Origin: Myxococcota bacterium
GTDB lineage: Bacteria > Myxococcota_C > UBA6777
Assembly (NCBI GenBank): GCA_963169055.1
Contig: CAUJFU010000511.1
Coordinates: 1 to 18,994, forward strand
DNA: 18,994 nucleotides
Direction: 5' to 3'
Below the pieces are notes generated by a model, which made no database searches, was not told where the DNA came from, and saw only the letters and a program-made list of their open reading frames with translations. This document shows, one piece after another, positions 1 through 6,376 of this stretch; positions within the stretch are counted from its first letter, which is position 1, and the number at the start of each line of letters is the position of its first letter. The position numbers were made by a program, and so were the translations under genes.

Positions 1-1
1 T

Positions 2-940
2 GATAAAAATCTCCCCGACGACACCACTTCCACCCATCCATCAGCCAAATCGAGCGAATCTTCTGCTCCCTCCCACTCACAACAATCCACCCCGACACCC
101 TCCCATACACAACAATCCGCCTCGTCGAAAACTTCGTCTGACACGAAAACTTCGTCTGATACGAAAACTTCGCCTGATACGAAAACTTCGTCTGATACAA
201 AAGCTTCGTCTGATACGAAAACTTCGTCTGATACGAAAACTTCGCCTGATACAAAAGCTTCGTTGGATGCCAAAGCACCGACCGAATCGAAAGAACCATC
301 TGCCCCCCAAGTTCCGCCCCCCACAAAAGCCACCGCCCCTGTCAAACGATTGCTTTTGCTCAGTCGAGATCCCCATGTATTCGGGGATTTCTTGCATGCT
401 TTCTTCCAACAAACGCCCATCCAAACCATCGACACGAACCAACGCAGCCCCAAGCATGTGTTGTCGCTCGAAGCGCAGGCCCAACCGATCGAAGTGTTTG
501 CCGCTTGTTGGGACATCGAAGAAAACAGCCAAAAGTCCGATTCATCGATGTTTTCGGATCGCACATATCACCACGTCCTTGTGTTGGAAGAGATCGACTA
601 CGGCGCAAGAGGCCATGTAGCGCGCAAGATCCGCGAAGATCTGTTTGATGCGATGCGCATGGGAGATCTTGGCCCGTTGTGCCTTGTTTTGTTGGGTGTA
701 GAAAAACTCAAACCGCTCACGTGGTCCCCTCCCTACGATGATTACAAGATGCCCGAACCCACGCAAAAAAAGTCACAGCGCATACGCCAAGCGATTTTGG
801 CATGGCGCGAAGCTTTTGCTTCTTTCCACACCATCTCCATCGACGTGATCTTTCCGATCGGACTCCCCAAAGATGCCGACGCTTGGGGCCTTGCGCCGCT
901 CTCCAAACACCTCCGCCTCCCCAACAAAACACCCAAGTGA
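2..940 (+). CDS. Repeat-linker protein with degenerate GTPase-like domain (5' partial)
   Basis: The reading frame is open from base 2 to the TGA at 938-940, so the gene starts left of the window; 312 residues are visible. Residues 1-114 are a hydrophilic Ser/Thr/Pro/Lys linker that includes eight TSSDTK-type repeats (residues 44-91). Residues 115-305 look like an Era/YcjX-type GTPase fold: a hydrophobic first strand (KRLLLLSRDP) where a P-loop strand would sit, a WDIEE stretch where DxPG is expected, and a segment starting VLLGVEKLKPL, then WSPPY (residues 241-245), then an alpha-helical KKSQRIRQAI. That last block resembles the 'TKIDxLRPxxEWxPPYD...KAxxIRxA' block of GTPases that often carry DUF697. 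The GKS/T and the NKxD/TKxD residues are absent, so GTP binding is doubtful. Family placement is inference from memory of these motifs. A TTG at 263 is an internal codon of this frame, not a convincing start. Confidence 0.7.
   Translation, partial: DKNLPDDTTSTHPSAKSSESSAPSHSQQSTPTPSHTQQSASSKTSSDTKTSSDTKTSPDTKTSSDTKASSDTKTSSDTKTSPDTKASLDAKAPTESKEPSAPQVPPPTKATAPVKRLLLLSRDPHVFGDFLHAFFQQTPIQTIDTNQRSPKHVLSLEAQAQPIEVFAACWDIEENSQKSDSSMFSDRTYHHVLVLEEIDYGARGHVARKIREDLFDAMRMGDLGPLCLVLLGVEKLKPLTWSPPYDDYKMPEPTQKKSQRIRQAILAWREAFASFHTISIDVIFPIGLPKDADAWGLAPLSKHLRLPNKTPK
131..274 (+). repeat. Eight tandem 18-bp repeats coding TSSDTK
   Basis: Eight consecutive 18-bp units start at 131, 149, 167, 185, 203, 221, 239 and 257. 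The consensus is ACTTCGTCTGATACGAAA. The period is a multiple of three, so the array stays in frame and codes T/A-S-S/P-D-T-K. The last unit (257-274) is the most diverged and reads ASLDAK. The array forms a flexible charged linker in front of the GTPase-like domain. Confidence 0.95.
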
Positions 941-1005
941 CGGAGGATAAAACCTACACGATCTACCCCAAGCTACAACACGCATCTCAAAAAAGTCTAG
1001 GAAAG

Positions 1006-1018
1006 AACGCAAAGCGTT
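1006..1018 (-). terminator. Possible weak terminator after the TspO-like gene
   Basis: On the minus strand, AACGC TTT GCGTT forms a 5-bp stem with a 3-nt loop 29 bp after the stop codon. A run of six T (plus-strand A989-994) follows 11 nt later. The T run is too far from the stem for a classical intrinsic terminator, so this is a weak call. It is the only candidate in the 106-bp gap between the convergent genes. Confidence 0.2.
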
Positions 1019-1046
1019 GTGCAGGAGTGGTTTGGAAACGAACTCC

Positions 1047-1814
1047 CTAGAGAGCAGACGCATTCTTTGCCTGAAAAACAAACCGCAACGCCAACAAAAA
1101 CATCGCAGCCGCCACCGCCCAAGCAACATACGCCACCGAAGGCGCACGTTGCGCGTTCGCAACTCCTATCGCGGTCAAGGCCCACACAAGCACACCAAGA
1201 TACGTCACATCACGGCGCGGGATAGCGATCCATGCAAAAAGCCCAGCAGCGATCGCAATCAGTAGCATCGACCACACCTCGGGCGAGATCCCACCACCTT
1301 GCCAACTCGAGGCTTTCAACGCAATCACCGTGTTGATCACCGTCGCCACCGTCACCCACGCCGTGTACAAACTAAACGGCCACGCCACCCACGCATACGC
1401 GGCTCCCCGACGTTGCGAACGATCTGCATCTAAGATCAGATAAATTCGCACCAAACTCGCCAATAACGCCACGATCACAACCCACGAAAGCCAAAATGCC
1501 TTGCTCAGCCAAACGAAGATCCACACGCTGTTGAAAACGCAACTCAACACATACCAACCTGCGATCTTCTTGATCGTCTGATCTTCGCGTTGTGCGGGCA
1601 GCCATTGAAAGATGGCAAACCCCAACAGTCCCGTGTAGATCACCGACCAGATCGAAAAGGCGTATCCTGCGGGCGTCATCAAACTGGGGATCTTGTTTGA
1701 GATCGATCCCACCGTCTCTCCGCGAAATCCCAACGCCCCCGGAAATCCATTCGCCACCAACATCCCCACCGTCGCAACAAACACCCACACTCCTCGAAAC
1801 GAAGCACCTGTCAT
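1047..1814 (-). CDS. TspO/MBR-related tryptophan-rich membrane protein
   Basis: This is a 255-residue integral membrane protein with about eight hydrophobic segments. It has the sequence style of the tryptophan-rich sensory protein / TspO-MBR-related group: TPAGYAFSIWSVIYTGL (residues 47-63), NSVWIFVWL (95-103) and WPFSLYTAWVTVATVIN (145-161). Classical TspO is about 160 residues with five helices and binds porphyrins. This longer 240-270 residue branch carries extra C-terminal helices, and its ligand is not established to my knowledge. The ATG at 1814 is preceded by AAGAAAGGATCG, a good ribosome-binding site. The gene stands alone on its strand and is divergent from the HEAT lipoprotein gene across a 215-bp region holding two hairpins. 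The N-terminal segment (VFVATVGMLVANGF) is the first membrane helix. Confidence 0.85.
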   Translation of the reverse strand: MTGASFRGVWVFVATVGMLVANGFPGALGFRGETVGSISNKIPSLMTPAGYAFSIWSVIYTGLLGFAIFQWLPAQREDQTIKKIAGWYVLSCVFNSVWIFVWLSKAFWLSWVVIVALLASLVRIYLILDADRSQRRGAAYAWVAWPFSLYTAWVTVATVINTVIALKASSWQGGGISPEVWSMLLIAIAAGLFAWIAIPRRDVTYLGVLVWALTAIGVANAQRAPSVAYVAWAVAAAMFLLALRFVFQAKNASAL

Positions 1815-1859
1815 TTTGCGATCCTTTCTTAATAGGGCTTACGCGGTTGAACTTGTTTT

Positions 1860-1903
1860 TGTGGGGTGTGACGCCACGCCCCACAAGGGAGCTTTGCCCC
1901 CTT
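1860..1903. repeat. Two adjacent strong hairpins upstream of the TspO-like gene
   Basis: Hairpin 1 (1860-1885) pairs TGTGGGGTGTG with CACGCCCCACA around a 4-nt loop, with one G-T wobble. Hairpin 2 (1885-1903) pairs AAGGG.GC with GC.CCCTT around TTT, with one A/C mismatch. Neither is followed by a T run on either strand, so they are not intrinsic terminators. On the minus strand they lie about 45-90 nt upstream of the TspO-like start codon and would be in its 5' leader if transcription starts further upstream. They could be a cis-regulatory leader or a dispersed REP-like dyad; the sequence alone does not decide. Confidence 0.5.
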
Positions 1904-2029
1904 GACCCCGTGTTGGCGAAAAGAGCATCGTTTTTCACACCAACGCCGCTGTCGCTTGAGTGAGCGCGAACACGGGTTTGTTGTACAAATGTCACACCGA
2001 TCAGAGATAGCACGGAGAGGAGCCAACAC

Positions 2030-3151
2030 TTGCGCGCTTCGACTTTCGGCCTTGAAATAGATAACGTGCTGCGTCAACGGTTGCGATCTTTTCGCATCGC
2101 CGTATGTTTTGGGGTGTTGATGTACGGCTCTTTTGGGTGCGCGACGCAACAGTCCTCCCAACGCTCCGATGCAGCCGCCCAGACCACCACAAACAAAACG
2201 GAAACACGCCACGCGGCTCATCCATCCACAGAGCCAAAAGCGGCATATACCGATCCATCGCAAACGTCGCAAACGTCGCAAACGTCGAGCTCAGCTTCAG
2301 CCTCCACTGCTCCTGATCTTAACCAGCGATTGGCGCACTACTACGCAGCAACGCGCATGGTGGTGCTGCGTTATCTTGCGGCTCAAGGCGTTCAAAAAGC
2401 CCGAGAACAAGGGCAAGAACTGCGTGGGCGCATCCGCATCCGTTGGCCCACCAAAGCTGCACTTCCGTTGTTGATGAGCCAGATCCGCGATGCCCCAAAG
2501 TGGGAGGAGCGTTGGGCAGCGATCCGTCTGGTGAGCGAACTCCAAGCCCATGCTGCCCCAGCCATGCCTTTGCTACTCCGACAGATGCAAAAAAGCCAAC
2601 CCCCTCCCATCCAAGCTGTGATAGCCGATACATTCGGCCAGATGGGCCTCGCCGCTTCTTCGGCCCAACCCCTGTTGCGCACACTCTTCACCCAAAGCCC
2701 GCACCACGAAGTGCGAGCCGCGATCCTACGGGCGTTATGGAAGATTGATCCCACCGATATCGACAACCGCGCAATCATCGCACAAGGGATCGCTGATCAA
2801 CACCTACAAGTCCGACTGATGGGGCTGATCGCGATGGCGTCTTTGCGACCTTATACGGACGAGATCAACGATCAGCTCGTGCGCGGACTCAAAGATCCCC
2901 ATTGGATCGCTCGTTTAACAACGATCGCAAGCCTCGGAAAACTCGGGATGTTGGCCTCCTCAAACGTGCCGCTACTGCAAGGCATGTTGCGCGATCCACA
3001 CTGGCAAGTGCGAATGCACACCGCACGAATACTCCCGCTGATGGGGCCTCGCGCTTCCCTCGCTCGTGCTGACCTCCAAGCCCTCCACAACGATCCTCAC
3101 CCCCAAGTCCGCACCGCCGCACAACAAGCCCTCTCCCAAATCCCCGACTAG
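2030..3151 (+). CDS. HEAT-repeat putative lipoprotein
   Basis: The product is 373 residues. A positively charged N-terminus and hydrophobic stretch (RIAVCFGVLMYGSFG) end at Cys37, which fits a lipoprotein signal although the lipobox (SFGC) is not ideal. A disordered Gln/Ser/Thr linker (about 38-95) follows and includes three exact 9-bp DNA repeats. From about residue 110 to the end there are tandem helical pairs of HEAT type, such as HHEVRAAILRALWKID, DPHWIARLTTIASLGKLG, DPHWQVRMHTARILPLMG and DPHPQVRTAAQQALSQI. HEAT arrays are protein-binding scaffolds, so this is probably a periplasmic or outer-membrane adaptor. The TTG start at 2030 is chosen because GGAGAGG lies 9 nt upstream. A GTG 36 nt downstream would give a shorter, more textbook signal peptide. 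It converges on the next gene with 6 bp between the stop codons. Confidence 0.8.
   Translation: MRASTFGLEIDNVLRQRLRSFRIAVCFGVLMYGSFGCATQQSSQRSDAAAQTTTNKTETRHAAHPSTEPKAAYTDPSQTSQTSQTSSSASASTAPDLNQRLAHYYAATRMVVLRYLAAQGVQKAREQGQELRGRIRIRWPTKAALPLLMSQIRDAPKWEERWAAIRLVSELQAHAAPAMPLLLRQMQKSQPPPIQAVIADTFGQMGLAASSAQPLLRTLFTQSPHHEVRAAILRALWKIDPTDIDNRAIIAQGIADQHLQVRLMGLIAMASLRPYTDEINDQLVRGLKDPHWIARLTTIASLGKLGMLASSNVPLLQGMLRDPHWQVRMHTARILPLMGPRASLARADLQALHNDPHPQVRTAAQQALSQIPD
2261..2287 (+). repeat. Three 9-bp repeats in the HEAT lipoprotein linker
   Basis: The unit CAAACGTCG is repeated exactly three times at 2261, 2270 and 2279, coding Gln-Thr-Ser triplets. A close variant (GATCCATCG) precedes it. 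It lies in the disordered linker between the lipid anchor and the HEAT array. Confidence 0.9.
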
Positions 3152-3157
3152 CAAGCA

Positions 3158-5116
3158 TCACCGTAGATGGGGCGCGATCATCACCCGAGCGCCATCGTCT
3201 GGAAAAGCAGCGATCGCTTCAAGCAAGACAGCACGCACCAAGGGATCTTCTTCAAACATCCGTCGGCCTTTGAGCAGTTGGCGGGGAAACGGTCGATCCG
3301 AAGTAGCCAACAACGTGATCGCTCCGATCCGAAGGGAGCGTTGGGGATCAGCGATCGCTCGTCGCAAGGCTTCTTCTTCTTCGTCGTCTGGAAAAGCGCA
3401 AAGGATGTGCAACGCAGATTCTTGTTGTGCGGGGTTGTCCGAGTTTTCAAGGATCTCTGCCAAAAGCGGGCATCCCAAAGAAGGCGGAGGGACGGGAAAA
3501 AACAACAAAACCCCTGAATGGAGAGAAGGGATCGGGCCAAGACTTTTCAGGATGCGCTTGGCGTGCGGTCCTGTGTACGCTTCGAGGATCTGCCGAACCA
3601 ACGGGCGCAACGGGATGCGCTCTCCCCCCGCAAGCAAAAACTGCAATTGTTCGGGCAGTGCGGGATCTTGCTGTTGGCCCAAGATCGCGATGGCTCGGGA
3701 TGAAACGCCATCATCGGCGTGCGAAACCAAGGGCCGCAAAGCCCCCGCTTCGACGGGAAAAGGCGCACGGCGCAAGCGCTCCAATAAGCGCACCAACACG
3801 TCCGCGTCTTTCTCCACAAACAGCCGTTCGACAAAAGCATGATCCACCCGAGTATCCGCGATATCCGATAGGATACGCACTGCGCCCCGCCTTCGCAGCC
3901 GCTCCTCGTCATCCAAAAACGAACCCAAACGCTCCAACAATCCGGCCTGACGACGATGCGCCATCTGAACATCCGCTTGGAGCCGCAAAGATATCCTTCG
4001 CTTTTGTCTCGCAGCACGCATCAGCTTTTCGATGGGGAACGCTTCGGCACGAAAAGGCAGCAACAACCCCACCGCAGGTTCTCCAAGCGCGCCACAAGAA
4101 GCCGATAGTCGGGCATATTCCCCGCCAAGGTTCGCACGCAACACCTCGCCCAAGTAGGCTCCGATATCCATCCATTCTTGAACGATCTCTTTGGGGATCT
4201 CCTCGCGTTGTTCGGCTTTGGACAGCAGCGCAAGAAACCGCGCTTCGGCTTTTTCCAAGCGTTCGGGGAGATAATCGGGAAGCTGAAACAAAGTCCGCCA
4301 TCGTTCCGCACGTTCTAAGACTTGAACGGCCAAGGCATCGGCCTCTCCGTCATAGCGCGTGACGGTGATCTGAACCCTCTTTTCATGCAGATGCCGTCGC
4401 AAAAATCCCATCCACCCCAAGATCTCAGGCTCCAACAGCACGCGCAACGGCTGAGCGAGGACGCGGTACATCCCCGTCAAATCCTCGATCTCCGAACGTG
4501 CCGTCAGATCTTCAAAACGGTCGATCCCATCCCAGTTTCGGTTGATCAAACAACGATCAAATGCAGCTTCCAACATCCCCGTTTTGAGGCGCTTTTTGGA
4601 AAAAATCGGCATCGGCGTTCCCGCCCGAACCATCGGCGCAAACGCATAACGCGGTGGCAAGCTCTCCGTGGCAAGGGCGCGAGCAAAAGAAGTCAAATGC
4701 TCCAAAAGCTCCGCTGCATCGACAGAAACGGATGCCTCCCACAAAGGCGCAAGAGACAACGGTGCAAACGAGAGGACGGGGCTTATCGGGCTTGGTTTGG
4801 GCGAAGGAGTATTTTCGGGAGAGCCGATCAAAAAGCGCCACAGCCAACCGCGTTGGGTGGGTGGCATCTTTGGCTTCGATGGTTGGGGGGGCTTGGATGG
4901 TTCAGATGCAGCGACAGGAGCGACGGAGGATTCTTTGGTGGCTCGTTGGCAAGCGGCTGTCAACGTCACACCAAGGGTTCGCAAAAAAGAAAAGCGCTCG
5001 GCAAAGCAAGGATGGGCAAGGATGTGTGGGGTGCGTGGAGACGCAGAAAGCCAGATCTCTCCAAGATGGAAAGCGGCTGGCGTTTGATTTTGCGCGGATT
5101 GTAGGGAAAGATTCAA
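3158..5116 (-). CDS. Large HEAT-repeat protein of unknown function
   Basis: The product is 652 residues. Residues 1-60 look like a folded N-terminal piece (LGEIWLSASPRTPHILAHPC, then FLRTLGVTL). A Pro/Lys/Ser linker follows (about 61-125), then a mixed alpha domain (about 130-400). That domain contains a GAYLGEVLRANLGGEY segment, a motif style I associate with small conserved domains of DUF3806 type; this link is tentative. Residues of about 400-652 are HEAT-like helical repeats, for example LRRRGAVRILSDIADTRVD, DDGVSSRAIAILGQQQD, NPAQQESALHILCAFPDDEEEEALRRAIADPQRSLRIGAITLLA and DPLVRAVLLEAIAAFPDDGA. There is no clear signal peptide, so a cytoplasmic scaffold is likely. The start is TTG at 5116 with only a weak ribosome-binding site; no upstream ATG is apparent. 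It lies 69 bp downstream of the tRNA on the same strand and could share its promoter. I do not recognise a specific function. Confidence 0.75.
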   Translation of the reverse strand: MNLSLQSAQNQTPAAFHLGEIWLSASPRTPHILAHPCFAERFSFLRTLGVTLTAACQRATKESSVAPVAASEPSKPPQPSKPKMPPTQRGWLWRFLIGSPENTPSPKPSPISPVLSFAPLSLAPLWEASVSVDAAELLEHLTSFARALATESLPPRYAFAPMVRAGTPMPIFSKKRLKTGMLEAAFDRCLINRNWDGIDRFEDLTARSEIEDLTGMYRVLAQPLRVLLEPEILGWMGFLRRHLHEKRVQITVTRYDGEADALAVQVLERAERWRTLFQLPDYLPERLEKAEARFLALLSKAEQREEIPKEIVQEWMDIGAYLGEVLRANLGGEYARLSASCGALGEPAVGLLLPFRAEAFPIEKLMRAARQKRRISLRLQADVQMAHRRQAGLLERLGSFLDDEERLRRRGAVRILSDIADTRVDHAFVERLFVEKDADVLVRLLERLRRAPFPVEAGALRPLVSHADDGVSSRAIAILGQQQDPALPEQLQFLLAGGERIPLRPLVRQILEAYTGPHAKRILKSLGPIPSLHSGVLLFFPVPPPSLGCPLLAEILENSDNPAQQESALHILCAFPDDEEEEALRRAIADPQRSLRIGAITLLATSDRPFPRQLLKGRRMFEEDPLVRAVLLEAIAAFPDDGARVMIAPHLR

Positions 5117-5185
5117 GGTTTGCCGTGGATCTGGCTTAAAGTATTTGAGGGCAAGAAGAAAGGCATGAAAAAGCAGGAGATCAAG

Positions 5186-5259
5186 TGGCGGTACAGGGAA
5201 TCGAACCCCAGACCCTACGGTTATGAGCCGTATGCTCTAACCAGCTGAGCTATACCGCC
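5186..5259 (-). tRNA. tRNA-Met (CAT anticodon, elongator type)
   Basis: The complete 74-nt cloverleaf on the minus strand has acceptor GGCGGTA/TACCGCC, D arm GCTCAGCTGGTTAGAGC, anticodon arm TACGG-CTCATAA-CCGTA with CAT, and a T arm with TTCGATT closed by TGGGG/CCCTG (two wobble pairs). The discriminator is A (5186). CCA is not encoded: the next bases are CTT, so CCA must be added by nucleotidyltransferase. The body resembles elongator tRNA-Met rather than initiator, because the first acceptor pair is a normal G-C. A CAT tRNA could also be tRNA-Ile2, decoded after lysidine modification; the acceptor and D-arm sequence argue for Met, but this is not certain. Confidence 0.93.
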
Positions 5260-5272
5260 GAAAGTGAGGAGT

Positions 5273-5301
5273 TGAATACTCGATCTGTTCTGCTCTGTCA
5301 A
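5273..5301 (-). promoter_or_regulatory. Sigma70-type promoter of the tRNA-Met gene
   Basis: On the minus strand a perfect TTGACA (-35, plus coordinates 5296-5301) is followed by exactly 17 bp and TATTCA (-10, 5273-5278). The -10 lies 13 bp upstream of the mature tRNA 5' end at 5259, which puts the start site a few bases before the tRNA, as expected for a stable RNA gene. The rest of the 190-bp gap up to the TatT-like gene shows no other feature I can support. Confidence 0.6.
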
Positions 5302-5450
5302 GCAAAATCTCGTAACCAACGTAACGCTGGGGGGAAAAATCAGTAGGTTGTCTTTTTGCCCACAAGTGCGTACAAGAAAAGACGCGACGGCGAAGAAACC
5401 AGCCAAGCGGATCAAGCCAAGTGGCAAACGACAAAGAGAGGAAAAGATCG

Positions 5451-6206
5451 ATGCGGTGGCATGTGCTGTATTGGATGTGTGGGGTGGCGCTGCTTGTCGG
5501 AGGTGGTTCTAGCGCACAGGCAGAAGCGCCCTTGCCTTCGGCCATTCAGAAGATGCTCAAAGAGGGCCATCGCCTGACACAAGCCAACCAAAAAATCACG
5601 CGGGTACGCGGGGCGTATATGCTTCTCAAAGCATACGAAAGCGCACCGATCCGCTTCGAGACCTTGGTGGGCGTATGTCGTGCAACCAACCAACTGGCCT
5701 TTGAAGCAAGCGACAACAAAGAGATCCAACGTTGGGCCAAAAAAGGCTGGGAACACGCAAAGATGCTGATCAGCCGATGGCCCGACCGCGCCGAAGGCTA
5801 CTTTTGGTCGGCGATCAACATCGGCCAGTACGCACGCGGTGGCGGCGTCTGGGTGGCGATGACACAAGGATTGGCAGGAAAAATCGAAAAGATGGCGCAA
5901 GAGTCGATCAAGCGCAGCCCTTCGCTCTATCACGGCGGCGCACAACGTATTCTTGGGCGTTTTTACTACAAACTCCCGTGGCCTATGCGCAATCTTCAAA
6001 AATCGCTCGGATACCTTCAAACCTCGTATCGTCTTGCACCCAAGAACCCGGCAGCCCTACTCTTCCTCGCCGACACCCTGTGGGATCTCGGAAAAAAAGC
6101 GCAGGCACGCAACTTCTACCAAGGCTGTGCAGCCCTTTGGCAGAGCGATATGGAACCCCAAGCCACACCGCGCACTTGTCAAAAACGCCTCCAAGAACGC
6201 CGCTAA
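5451..6206 (+). CDS. Exported TatT-like TPR protein
   Basis: The product is 251 residues. The ATG at 5451 is preferred over an in-frame GTG at 5421 because GAGAGGAAAAG lies just upstream and because it gives a clean Sec signal peptide: Arg2, a hydrophobic core (VLYWMCGVALLVGGG) and an AQA cleavage site at residues 22-24. The mature part is helical with TPR-like units. It has the pattern I know from the TRAP-transporter T-component (TatT) family: AEGYFWSAINIGQYA (114-128), then SLYHGGAQRILGRFYYKLPWPM (158-179), then a SLGYLQTSYRLAPKNPAALLFLADTLWDLGKKAQA repeat (185-219). TatT is a periplasmic TPR protein that forms a ring with substrate-binding TatP in some spirochaetes. No TRAP permease or binding protein is visible here, so the role may differ. 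It is followed 170 bp later by the copper monooxygenase-like gene on the same strand. Confidence 0.82.
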   Translation: MRWHVLYWMCGVALLVGGGSSAQAEAPLPSAIQKMLKEGHRLTQANQKITRVRGAYMLLKAYESAPIRFETLVGVCRATNQLAFEASDNKEIQRWAKKGWEHAKMLISRWPDRAEGYFWSAINIGQYARGGGVWVAMTQGLAGKIEKMAQESIKRSPSLYHGGAQRILGRFYYKLPWPMRNLQKSLGYLQTSYRLAPKNPAALLFLADTLWDLGKKAQARNFYQGCAALWQSDMEPQATPRTCQKRLQERR

Positions 6207-6376
6207 CCCCCAAAGCAGCGTCAGATACGCAAAGCGTTTCAATTCGAAAACACCAACGTTCGAGACTTTTTAAACGCACCGAAACACCGATGTTCAACGC
6301 ACCCAGAAGATCGGACGAATCGGTTTTCACCCCACGCGATCCAAAGGATGGATCGCCCCGCACCAAGGAGTCCCAA
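6207..6376 (+). other. Leader region before the copper/haem gene
   Basis: This 170-bp non-coding gap holds a nested inverted repeat: GCGTTT (about 6233-6238) can pair with AAACGC about 40 nt downstream, and CGAA/TTCG can pair inside that loop. A TTTTT run lies inside the outer loop. This could be a leader structure or a weak attenuator between the TatT-like gene and the copper/haem gene. I see no convincing -35/-10 pair. AAGGAG at 6365-6370 is the ribosome-binding site of the next gene. Confidence 0.3.

Noticed and set aside
3427-4362. 311-residue plus-strand frame opposite the large HEAT gene
   Set aside because: Arg/Pro/His-rich composition without domains; the opposite strand has clear HEAT periodicity.
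5186-5259. tRNA-Ile2 instead of tRNA-Met for the CAT anticodon
   Set aside because: The acceptor and arms resemble elongator tRNA-Met more closely. The alternative is noted but not preferred.
5732-6376. Upstream extension of the copper/haem reading frame to give 657 residues
   Set aside because: This part overlaps the TatT-like gene in another frame and reads as low-complexity Arg/Ser/Pro. The ATG at 6377 has AAGGAG and begins a signal peptide.
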